Shown: positions 52,010-62,200 of the stretch, one piece after another
Layout: each line of letters opens with the position of its first letter
How positions within the stretch are numbered: the first letter of the stretch is position 1
DNA from: Zopfochytrium polystomum
Lineage: Eukaryota > Chytridiomycota > Chytridiomycetes > Chytridiales > Chytridiaceae
Assembly: GCA_025765615.1 (NCBI GenBank)
Contig: JAIVFJ010000230.1
Coordinates: 32,620 to 96,619, forward strand
Direction of reading: 5' to 3'
Length of the DNA: 64,000 nt
Notes under the pieces: model-generated
Database searches by the model: none
The model's input: only the letters and a program-made list of their open reading frames with translations
Told to the model about the DNA's origin: nothing
Made by a program: the position numbers and the translations under genes

Positions 52010-53166
52010 TCACAAACCATGCTGCCCATTTATCTTGTTGTGGACAACAGCACACCCGCCAGCGTTGACCTGTGCATCGATTTTCTTTTGCGCGCTCGAG
52101 CGCATCTTCTCCGCCGTCCGGAACTTGTTGATGAGCCCGCCACCGACTTGGACGTGCTTGACGACGTCCGCATTGGGTGCCTTGCTCTTGAACGGATTCC
52201 ACGGGGACGACATCTTTTTCGACGGTGCGACAGAGGCGTCAGCCTCCGACGACGCTTCGCCAGTGGTCGGGGTCTTGGAGGGTGCGGACTCGGAGGACTT
52301 TGCTGGCGCTCCGGTGTACCTTTTGGGAGTGGTGCTGGTCCTTTCAAGAGTCTTTTTCTGGTACGGGCGAAGGGGGCTTTGCGACGAGAGCGGGCTCCTT
52401 TTCAGGGCGTCCTCGACGGCTTCGTCGATGTCGACTGCCTCGTCCTCGTCGAGGTCGCTCTCGTCCAAGGCGTCGTCGTCCTCGAACAAGTACTGTATGG
52501 TGCGGCGGTAAAGTGAGAGCTCCGATCGGAACTTGCCCTTGCTGCAGTCGGCCTAGCAAAGAAGAAAGATTGCGGAGGAGTCCGGTTTGTTGCTCAGCCG
52601 AAGATCTCGGTTGGATGCACGCACGACCACGACACTCACCGGGCTGAGTTTCTTCTGGCCACCGCAGACGGAGTAGCAGCCCTTGGACGGGTGCTCCTCA
52701 TAGTGGTTGACGCGCTTGGTATCCTTCTCTTTATTGCGCTCATACTCATCCTTGTACGCCTCCTCCACAAACTTTTGAGCCGCCTTTCTGTTTCGGTGGT
52801 GGGCCTTGGGGACACCCCCGAGCGACCAGGTCAGCGCCCCGAGTAGCAGCATCCCAGCAAACATCAGAAACGAGGATTTACCTCTGCCAAGTTCTTGACG
52901 CCCATCACGCCGGCAACACCAAAGCCCACGGCTCCGATGGTCGCGCTGACGGGTTCGATGATGCGACGGTAAAGACCGGTGACCAGTCCGTGCGTAGCTG
53001 AGTATGATGGTGCGGCGGATGAGGAGAGCGCCGGCAGCGGAGGTGCAGGGGATTGACTGTCTGCTGCGAGGGGTGCTGCTTGCGCCAATGGTAGCGCGCT
53101 GATGGAGTGCGCCAAGACGGCGGCGGCTGCAAGCGCCGCGGAAATAGCCTGCTGGCTGAACTTCAT
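52010..53166 (-). CDS. Signal-peptide protein with basic/phospho-site-rich tail, paralog A of a head-to-head pair
   Basis: Three exons, 53166-52882, 52804-52640 and 52552-52010 (330 residues), all phase 0. There is a signal peptide (about residues 8-25), a short Ser/Ala/Pro region, then LYRRIIEPVSATIGAVGFGVAG, a Gly/Ala-rich possible membrane helix, followed by basic HHRNRKAAQ. Two Cys-bearing motifs (GCYSVCGG and DCSKGKF) straddle the second intron. An acidic FEDDDALDESDLDEDEAVD stretch precedes SPLSSQSPLRPYQKKTLER with several SP/TP sites. The C-terminus ends GGCAVVHNKINGQHGL. The family is not recognised. The topology suggests a single-pass membrane protein with a cytosolic tail, or a secreted protein if the helix is not inserted. 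It is strongly similar, exon by exon, to the divergent neighbour at 54250. Confidence 0.85.
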
Positions 53167-53285
53167 ATGCTGTTGGAAGATATTGGCACCGCTTGTGGCC
53201 CAAAAGGGAATGGGAGAGTTTTATCGTCTCGTGGGAGCGAATTGCTATCTTCAGTTTTCGCTCACGGTGGTCGTTCCACACAGGT

Positions 53286-53371
<86 letters not shown>

Positions 53372-53533
53372 TCTCTCTTTCTGATCTCTTTCTCTCTGTC
53401 TGGCCCATGGCTTTTCTGTTTGGTGGAAACCGGCCTTGCGTTGCTCTGTCCATCGGGCGAGTACGCGTGTGCCGCGGCCTGGATGCAAGTCTGTTCGCGA
53501 AAAGAAGAGAATTAGAGCGGGCTGAGCACACGG

Positions 53534-53576
<43 letters not shown>

Positions 53577-53603
53577 GAGACAGAGAGAGACAGAGAGAGA
53601 GAC

Positions 53604-53635
<32 letters not shown>

Positions 53636-54249
53636 GAAAGGCCATTTTTCCTGTCTGCCACTGCCGTTTTTGGATGGGACGCGTAATGAATCATCCAAAA
53701 CTGGCAAGTAAATAATCGGGTGTGTCTGCACTGGACTGGACGCGTGTGCATGTGGCACTTCGCGCAGAACACGCACGCTTATCGGGTAGAAGTTTTGCGC
53801 CTTCTTTCCCTCGGTCTCGGTCGGCTGTTGTTCGTAAGAGACAAAGGCTTGCTTGGCCTGCGCCACGCCGTCGCACTCACTCAGACCGCTCGCAATTAAA
53901 CTACAATGTATTAATTAATCCTGGACCGTAAACAGCGATTGATGTTCAAGACAGGATAAATTATTGTCTGACACGACCCGCAGAAAATGTAGTTCGAAGC
54001 CGGACTTTGTGGGGATAAGCGAATCCGCTGTGCTATGGCGGCTCTTTCCTTTAGTTCGTGCAGCCGAGAGGCTGCGGATTCCCACCCGTGTCTCGCTCTT
54101 TCTCAAACCGGTGGTGGGCGAAGCACTCGCTGGGATCTCAAATAACGCGGAAAAAGTTGGGGAACAAGACCGAAAAAAAAAGACGAAAAATTGCTTGTCG
54201 TGCTCTCGGTGCTTCTACTGGCCTGGCTGGTTCAATTCAAACTGAACGA
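53167..54249. repeat. Shared divergent promoter region with AC, CT and GA microsatellites
   Basis: (AC)n at 53286-53322, (CT)n at 53325-53380 and a long (GA)n/GACA tract at 53540-53636 lie between the two divergent paralogs. On the minus strand the GA tract reads CT, so the region is strongly strand-asymmetric and capable of hairpin or triplex forms. No gene is called here. The plus-strand ATG at 54250 is preceded by an ordinary leader. Confidence 0.8.
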
Positions 54250-55424
54250 ATGCAGCTCCACGCAAAGAAGACGGCCTCTACTGTCCTTGCCGCCGCCGCT
54301 CTGCTGATACACTCCCTCGCCGTCGCGCTGCCGATTGCCGTCTTCGACGCGCCGCTGGCCGCGGAATCGCCCGCGTCGTCGCTCCTGGTCGATTCCTCCC
54401 CCGTCTCGGCGGCAGCACACCCGGCTGGCAACGCTCTCGTCTCCAGCTTGTACCGCCGGGTCATCGAGCCCGTCACAGGAACGATTTTGGCCGGAGGCCT
54501 GGCGGTCGCTGGGACAATGGGCGTGAAGCAATTGGCCGAAGTGAGAGCTACAAAGAGGATCTGCCCTTGTGCGACTCTCCCGTTCAACACCAAATCTCTA
54601 ACCCTACCAAACCGCCCCCCCATCAGGTGCACCATCGAAACAGAAAGGCAGCGCAGAACTCTACTCAGGAGGGATACAAGAACGAGTACGAGCGCGACAA
54701 AGACAAGGAAACCCGGCGGATCAACTACTTTGAGGCGAAACCTGGGAACGGTTGCTACACCGTCTGCGGTGGGGAAAAGACTCACACGTTGGTGAGTGCA
54801 TTGAAACGAGTAGGCGCAACGACGCAATCTCTTACTGCGAAAGATCGCTCCTTTCTTGGTTTTTTTCCACAGACCGACTGCAGCAAGGGCAAGTTCCGAT
54901 CCGAACGCTCCATCTTCCGCCGCGCCATCAAGTACCTGTTTGAAGACGAGGACGCCTGGGACGACAGCGACCTCGCCGCCGACGAAGCCGTCGACGTCGA
55001 CTACGCGGTCGAAGACGCGCTGAAAAAGAGCCCGCTCTCCTCCCAGAGCCCTCTCCGCCCGTACCAGAAAAAGACTCTCGAACGCACCAACACCACCCCG
55101 AAAAAGTACCGCGGTGCCCCGGCGGCGCCGGCGGCGCCGGCGGCGGGCGGAAAGTCCTCCACGCCCTCCGGGGCCTCTGCAGAGGCGCCGGCCAAGGCAC
55201 CCGCCGCGGCGGCGGCGGCGGGGAAAAAGTCGTGGAACCCGTTCAAAAAGAAGGCACCCAACCCAGACGAGATCAAGCACGTCACGGTCGGCGGCGGGCT
55301 GATTGGAAAGTTTACGCTGGCGGAGAAGATGCGTACGCGGGCGCAAAGGAAGATCAATACGCATATCGATGCGGGCGGGTGCGTTGTCGTGCACAACAAG
55401 ATCAACGGGCAGTACGGGCTGTGA
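54250..55424 (+). CDS. Signal-peptide protein with basic/phospho-site-rich tail, paralog B of a head-to-head pair
   Basis: Exons 54250-54540, 54627-54791 and 54873-55424 (335 residues), all phase 0. Intron positions match paralog A exactly, and exon 2 is 165 nt in both. Same order of parts: signal peptide (residues about 10-30), LYRRVIEPVTGTILAGGLAVAG possible helix, HHRNRKAAQ, GCYTVCGG / DCSKGKF Cys motifs, acidic FEDEDAWDDSDLAADEAVD, SPLSSQSPLRPYQKKTLER, an Ala/Pro linker, KKSWNPFKKKAPN, and the C-terminal VVHNKINGQYGL. The last 45 residues and the SPLSS...TLER block are the most conserved, so they probably carry the function. The family is unknown to me. Confidence 0.87.
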
Positions 55425-57310
55425 GGGTTCAATGAAAAATCGTTTACATTGTTCCTTCGGGAGAAGCGGGCTTTCCTGTCGAGTGTTGCTTGCGTTAGCT
55501 GTCCTTCCTGTTCTAAGCACTTTCAAAATACTATATCGTTTTCTTTTCCAACTGCTGCACTTTACCCCAACAAACTTGGTAAAACCCAACTAATCATTCT
55601 TTCGTTGGCCATGCAATACTGCTCTCTGCTATCAGTCGTTGGGGTTTTGCCACCTGAGTGCAATCTGTAGAAAATTGGCAGATAGTTCTTTTTGGGCTCT
55701 TGAGTTGGGGCTAAACGTCCTCTTTGGGACCCGCCGCAACTCATCTCCCAGTGCAAGTCGGTTAGAAGCCTGCTGCGCGATGGACCAAGTATAGCGGTGG
55801 CTTCGTTTCCCCGTGTCGCAAAGTCCCAAAAACTTTCAATGAACGGATTGATGCATTTAGAGAAGCCCGAGGCTTCCCATGACAGCAAAGGTAAAGGGCT
55901 GGCAGATCCACATCTTTGACGTGCTTGGGCATTGATGGTTGCAAAAGGCGGCAACGTTGCGTCACTGCCGTCCGAGCCGGTGAGAACTTTGCCCGTGTGC
56001 GGTGACTGCGGTGACGCAAAATCCACTTGACAAACGCGGTTCTTTTTTTTTTTATTATTCCACGGAGCTGAAGGCTGTGTGACGGGAAGAGTGAAATGCC
56101 ACGCAGGATTGGCAGAAAGCCAAGAACCTTGACAGAACCAAGTACGTTGCTGCAAACAGGCCACCCTAGCTGCTAACACGCTGGGAAGGAAACAGAAAAC
56201 AAGACAACTGTCAACAACAAGGGAACAAAAACTCGACAACAAAGAGAGGAGGAATAAGAAAGGTTGGGGCCTGGGCCCTGTGGAAGTGTCAAAAGACAGC
56301 GGAAAGGGTGGGTGTGCAGAGTCGGGAGGCAGAGAGTGCAGAGCAGCGGAAAAGCAGAGTGAGAGAGAGACAGAAATCCTCAGTGTATGTCTGGGGGTAC
56401 AGGATGCGGAGGTCCCAGGAGAGTTGCACACGGAGGTGGGTTGGAGACAGTGACAGCACCAAATCCAGAGGGTGCCAAGAGCTGGTCGAGCAAGACCGAG
56501 GTAGTGTTGCCACCAGGCAATGGTGCCTTGTCGCGAGAGGAGCCAATCAGGTAGACAGTCATTGTCTATGTCTGCAAAGTGGAGGTGGTTGAGGCTGCGG
56601 AGAGGCAGTAGCGCTGGCAGCCAGCTGCTGGGTGGGAGAGTGCGAGGAGTCAGGAGTGGAGGGCAGAGCAGGTGGAGTGGGACTTTCAGTGGGGAAGGTG
56701 GAGGAGGCGTAGCAGGGCTGCCAGATAGAGAGGGCGGAGTGGGGAAGAAGTGGTTGGTGGCTGCGCTTGTCAGAGGGTTTAATGCTGTGGTTGCGTTCCC
56801 AGTCGATGGTCTCATCGCAGCGAGGGCGCCATATGATCTGATGGAGTTGAGAAGAAAGTCGTCAAAGATATGCACGAGGGCAGTTGCAACATTGTCGGCA
56901 GGGAAGGTTTCCCGACTGTAGAGGATATTGTAAAAGGCTTGAGGGATGATGCCGAAGAAGGTCAAGGAAGTTGAGTGGTACATCTTCAGAAAGGGAAAAT
57001 TCAGGAAGGTCTACCCAAAAGGGAGCATGGGAGTGAGGAGTGGGATGTGAGGGATTGGATGGAGAGCACGTGGCGAGGGCAGACGTAAGCGAATTTCAAA
57101 AGCAAGGTAGTATGAGATTCCTAATCTCATGGGCCATTGAGCTGTTGAGGTCTCTTCAAAAGCTCTTCCTTGGCTAGTTCATTGATTCAGAGCATACATA
57201 GAGTGTAGTATTAACACCAACACCAGGTTACTGGCCCTTAGAACCAGGAGTTCCCCATCATTGATGACTTGTCCTTTCCCCACATATCCACTAGACTATG
57301 AGATGAGCCT
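55425..57310. other. Low-GC repeat-derived DNA; possible remnant ORF on minus strand
   Basis: A 473-codon minus-strand frame (56983-55562) is open but rich in Ser, Leu, Pro and Cys, with no recognisable domain; it may be the far 3' part of a retroelement or chance. The base composition and codon use differ clearly from the surrounding GC-rich genes. Not called as a gene. Confidence 0.35.
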
Positions 57311-57811
57311 TCAGAGATGTAGAGATCTCATAGTAGGCTTTGTGGGCAACAGGGCAGAGGAAATTGTGAGAAAAGTCTCTGCCTCACAAGATCCATTGGG
57401 GTAAACGATAGGGGACCAGAGGTAGAGGCGAGATTGTGCGGAAAGGGATTCAGTAAACAATTGGAGGTGGAATTTGGGGCGATGTGAAGCAGGAAGCATA
57501 TCAAAGAGGGAAGAGGGGCAGATGCCAGAATGAAGAACCAGAAAGGTGGACTCCCAATGAACAGAAGAAAATGAGTCACAAAAAGCAGAAGCAAAGGAAA
57601 AATTGGAAAGGCTAAGGTGAAATTTGTGCTGATGAAGACAGCAGAGTTGTCGACGAAGTTGACTGAGGACTGCTGTCTCACCAATGAAGGCTGCGGCTGG
57701 CAGGACGGTCTGGGAGATGTTGAGGTGGCAAGCTAGCTGATCAGCTGCCTCGTTGCTGGTCGAACCAGGTGGCCGCAGGTCCAGACCACTACTGGGGGAG
57801 GTCCAACGCAC
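57311..57811 (-). mobile_element. Possible retroelement relic with RNase H-like segment
   Basis: The minus strand reads IVRWTSPSSGLDLRPPGSTS then NEAADQLACHLN. NEAADxLA is the hallmark of LINE-type RNase H domains (HxGxxGNExAD). About 130 residues later CEAETFL resembles the Cys-bearing end of such elements. The canonical upstream His and Gly residues are missing, and no reverse transcriptase is visible, so this is at most a fragment. Confidence 0.35.
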
Positions 57812-58683
57812 AATGAGAGGACCTGCCCAACCAGGGCCCAGAGGGAAGCAAGTGGTGAGCGGAGGAGAGAGCTGAAGGTAACGAGGAGAGGATTGATGGG
57901 CGGGGCCTACACCAGCAGATAAATATGTATCACTAGATTAACCTCCCCTTCCATTGACGGCCCTTTGGCCCCATCGCATGGATGCTACGCACGCACCAAA
58001 ATGGGGCGCTTTTCTGTTGTCCTTCAACAATTTCAGTATGACCGCAGGGACGCACGCGCCGTGGGGGCGCGATCGTCAAGAACCCTCGACCTCGCGGCGG
58101 GGGGCGATGTTTGCACACCTTCCAAATTTTTTTTAGGGCTCGGAGGGGGGGGTTTTTTTTTTTTTGAATATATCTGCTCTTGCCATTACCATTTCAAAGG
58201 ATATTTCTTTAGTAATTGTCATTTTCAAACAAATTTACAACAAACATCATATCAAATTAACTGTAGGTCCATCCAGAAGCAGATGAAAACTGTTGGAGTA
58301 GTCAGTTTTGAATGGGGGGTTTTCTGGGTAAACCCACTATTCTTATCATTACATTGCAGATTGTTGGGTGATCACGAGCATCTGTTGATTGGGCAAATCT
58401 TGTTCTTCTGCATTGATTGCACGTACCCAAGATGTTTCTCTTTAAACGTCAATTCCTTTAGTTTCGTCCAAATTTCCAGACTTTCAGTGCGCATAAGATA
58501 AACTTCGGCAGCCCCAAAGAAAAAGCCCATTTTGATGAAGCATAATCAAAAAAAAATTGCTTATTTGCCACTAAAAGTACCACATGCGCATTGCCGAATC
58601 TCATAAGGATTTGTTTAATATTGAGAAAGCTTTCCTGACTCCGTTGCTTGGCGAGCATTTCTGTTTTTTAGGAGGGGTGAGCG

Positions 58684-58726
<43 letters not shown>

Positions 58727-59213
58727 CCCTGTGCACTGCTAATGGCTTGGCAGATCCGCGGGGAAAAAAAATTCAGCGAACCACAAGGGGGCTCATGCCT
58801 GATTCCAGGCAGGGGCAAGGTAGAGAAGGGCCTCCCAACGCCACAAACAACCTACTCATGAAGACGCCCTGGACAACAATAATTTTTTGGTACGGCGCCA
58901 AATTCGTTCATCCTTTTAGAAGAAAAGCAGTGGGAGTAACGAAAAACATCAAAAGAACAACCAAAAAAAGGAAAAGAAAAGAGTGATTCCTTACATGCAG
59001 CAAGCACAAACACAGGAACAAAAGTGAAAGGAGGAGTGAGAGAGAGTGAGGGAGTGAAAGAGCGAGGGAGAGAGCGAGTAGAAACAAACGAGAGAACCAA
59101 AAAAGCAAGATAAAAAAGAAGAAGAAAAAAAAAAGAAAAATCCCTCAACCCCCTTTGTCTTATGACACAAAGAGTGTTTGTCGCATCCATGAACCCCTTC
59201 CCCTTCAACGCCT
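57812..59213. other. Intergenic, AT-rich, with a 40-base A run
   Basis: A near-pure A run lies at 58684-58723, and A- and GAGA-rich DNA at about 58920-59140. The A run could be the tail of a plus-strand retrocopy, but no source gene is identifiable just upstream. The segment ends at the 3' end of the minus-strand KH gene. Confidence 0.5.
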
Positions 59214-62200
59214 TTAATCATCGCCGCCGCTGCCCTCACCACCAGCACCACCGTCGGCAGCAGCACCCGCCTTCTTCTTCTTGTTCTTCTTCTTCTTCTT
59301 CTTGGCCGCAGCCCCCTCCCCGCCCTCGGCCGCCGCCGGCGCCGCAGCAGCAGCCGCCGCGGCAGCCGCGGCCTCAACCTTGTTCATCTTGAACTTTTTC
59401 ACCGTCGTCCACCCGTCGTCCTCGGTCGCCTTGGGCGGCGCCGTCGCAGCGCCAACGTCCTCGTCGTCCTCAAAATCGGCCGCCGAGAATGCCTTGGACG
59501 CGAGGCTGGACGACACAAACGCCGACGAGACAGAGGGCAGGGGACGCGGCGGGTGCGCCACCGACGGGGACGGTGCCGGCGTGCGCGCGTGCGGGAGCGA
59601 AAAGTGCGTCGACGTCGGCGATGGTGAGGCTGGGCCTGACACGTGCACCGCGGGCACGAGAAGGCTGGACGCTGCTGCAGCGGCGGGCGGCTGCTGCTGC
59701 TGTTGGACCGACGTGTCAATGTTTGTTGCGCCCGCCGACTTCTTCTTCTTCTTCTTCTTGGCCGCCTCGCCCGCGCCCGCCGCGCCGGGCACCGCAGCGT
59801 CCGCCGGCGCCGTCACCGTCACCGACACGGACGCCGACGACGACGACGACGGCGCGCCCGGGACCTGCTTCGCCTCGACCGCCGCGGGGACGGCCTCCTC
59901 CTCGGTCTTCTTGCCCTTCTTCTTGACGTCCTGCCAGACGTCCTCGCTCGGCTTCTCGAGCGTGCTCGTGTACGCCTGGTACGAAAGCGCGGCCGCCGGC
60001 GGGGCCGACGCGATCGGGCGGGGGATCGACGTCTCGGCAGGCGCGCCGCCGCGCCGCTTGCCGCCGCGCTGCGCGGAGCGGCCAGAAAAGCCGGGAACGC
60101 CCGTCGCAGCAGCGGGGGTGGGGACGTGCCCCGAGTCGCCGGTCGCGTCGCTGGAATTGTCGTCGTCGATGCGCGCCGGGCCCAGCGGAAGCGACTTGGA
60201 CGTCGAGGTCGGGCCGGCGGAAAAGGCAGCGGGGGAGGCGCGTCGGGCTTTTTCCTGCTCGAGGCGGACTTTCTGGTCGGCAACGATCTTGTTGACCAGC
60301 GCAGCCGCGGCGTCGACCGCCTCCTGGGAGCCGCGAATCACGACGCTGGTCGGCCCGGTTTGCCTCGGCGAGCCGGCAATCTCAATGCTGGCGCCAGACT
60401 CGGCGCGGAGGCGGGAGATGGTGGCTCCGGCCTTTCCAATGATGTGTGGCCGAAGCTCGCCCGCGATGGGAATGCTGATGTTTGCATCGTAGAGAGCGAG
60501 CTCTCCGAGGAGACGAGTGACAGTGGCGACAGCGGCCTCAACGGCCTTGCTCTCACCGCGGATCTCAAGAGTCGCGTCTGGTTTACCTTTCGACACCGCG
60601 TCCGGAATATCGACGTGCGCCGATCCTCCCGACTCGGCGCGAATGCGCTTGGCAATGTCCTGAACGGCCGCAAGCTCCGTGCTGCGGCGCTGACCAGACT
60701 CTGCGAGAATCTCCAGGATCTTTGCGGGCACGGGGACAGACTTGACCGATTGAAGCTTGCCCTTCACATCGACCAAGGCAGCTTCGACGGACTCCGTTGT
60801 CGTTCCGACGACTCGAATCTCCACTTCGGCCGACTTTTCCGACCCTTCGTCCGCCTCGGCAACCCACAGGACGACCTTGTGCGTGCGCATGATCTCCTTG
60901 ACGCTGTCGCCGCCACGGCCCAGGATGCGGGAAACGTCAGACTTTGAGACAGTCACAGTATCGGCGACAACCTCGGCCGTCTCTTCATCGATCAGGGCGT
61001 GCTTCATTTCGGGCGTTGACAGGACATCGGCGGTGGCGTCGAGAATGGCGGTGCGAAGCTTGTCCAGATCACGGCGGTGGGCCTTGATGGTGACCACGTT
61101 CGAGCCTGGCCCGCCAATGACAGAGTCTCCACGGGAGGGGAACTGAACCTTGACTTTGTCCTGTCCTCCGAACGCGTCAATGAGCGTCCGAATGCGCGTG
61201 CCCGCTGGACCGATGATGTCCTTGTGCAGGTAGTTTGGAATCGGAATCGCCACCGACTCTACGCTAACCTGAAACAAATAAAGAAATAAAAAGTTCAGCT
61301 TTTCGGGCCTTCATGAATCCAAAAAGAAAACTTGCCAGCTCGTCCGCTTCGTCCAAAATCTTTTTCTTGGCCGCCTGGCAGCCTTTCCGACTGCCCTCGA
61401 TCACAACTTCAATGGCAGGGTTTCCGTCGGCATCTTCGACATCGTTAAAGTCAATACGGCAATCGGAGGCGTCCTTGATGGCTTTGATCTTCGAGCCCTG
61501 AGCACCGACGATGAACGGAAGGACTGATTTCGGAATGACGAACGAAAGGGAGAAAGATCGAATGATCTGCCATGAATCGAAACAGGTTGAGTTAGGAAAA
61601 ACAATCAGTTGCTCGCAAAAAAAAAAGGATGCCCTGTCACGCACCTCCTTTTCGATAGCTTCCAAAATCGCTTTCCGCGCGTCCTCGACATCGTTCTTGT
61701 TGCCTTTGATGACCGCCATGCCATCCACGTTTGTGGCAGCAGCAACGTCTTCGTCTACGACCGCGTCTTCCGTCTCCTCGTCATCCTCGCCTGCCTTCCT
61801 TCTCCGCCGTTTGCCCTCTGGGAACTGCACAAAAACGGCGTAGCGCTCCATGATAGCCTTGACGCCTTTCCCCTCCTTTCCAATGAGGCGACGGATCGTC
61901 AAACGCTTCAATTCGGCCTCATCCGCAGATGCCTTGAGTTCGGTCTTTGCCGCCGCAGAGATCTCCTCAAAAAGTTTGACTTCCACCTGCGTCAAGTCCG
62001 CAAGCCGGGTGGGAACGCTCGGCGAGAATCTTCTTGGCGTGTTGCACACAGACTTTTGGGCCAGTGATCACCAGAGTCTCGGTTTCTGCCGTGACGACGA
62101 AGGCGTTTCGATATCGACGCGGAGGCTATTGATGGCAGCTTCTGGTGGCGGCGCCTCCCCTGACCTTGGCGTGGGCAACCGGTGCTGCTGCCATGGCTTC

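Noticed and set aside
55562..56983. 473-codon minus-strand frame as a protein-coding gene
   Set aside because: Composition is biased to Ser/Leu/Pro/Cys, no domain, in repeat-like DNA; kept only as a note.
61646..61990. Intron acceptor at 61987 (GACGCAG) in the KH gene
   Set aside because: The alternative frame VPTRLADLTQVEVKLFEE runs straight through, so a one-base shift near 62018 explains the data better than an intron.
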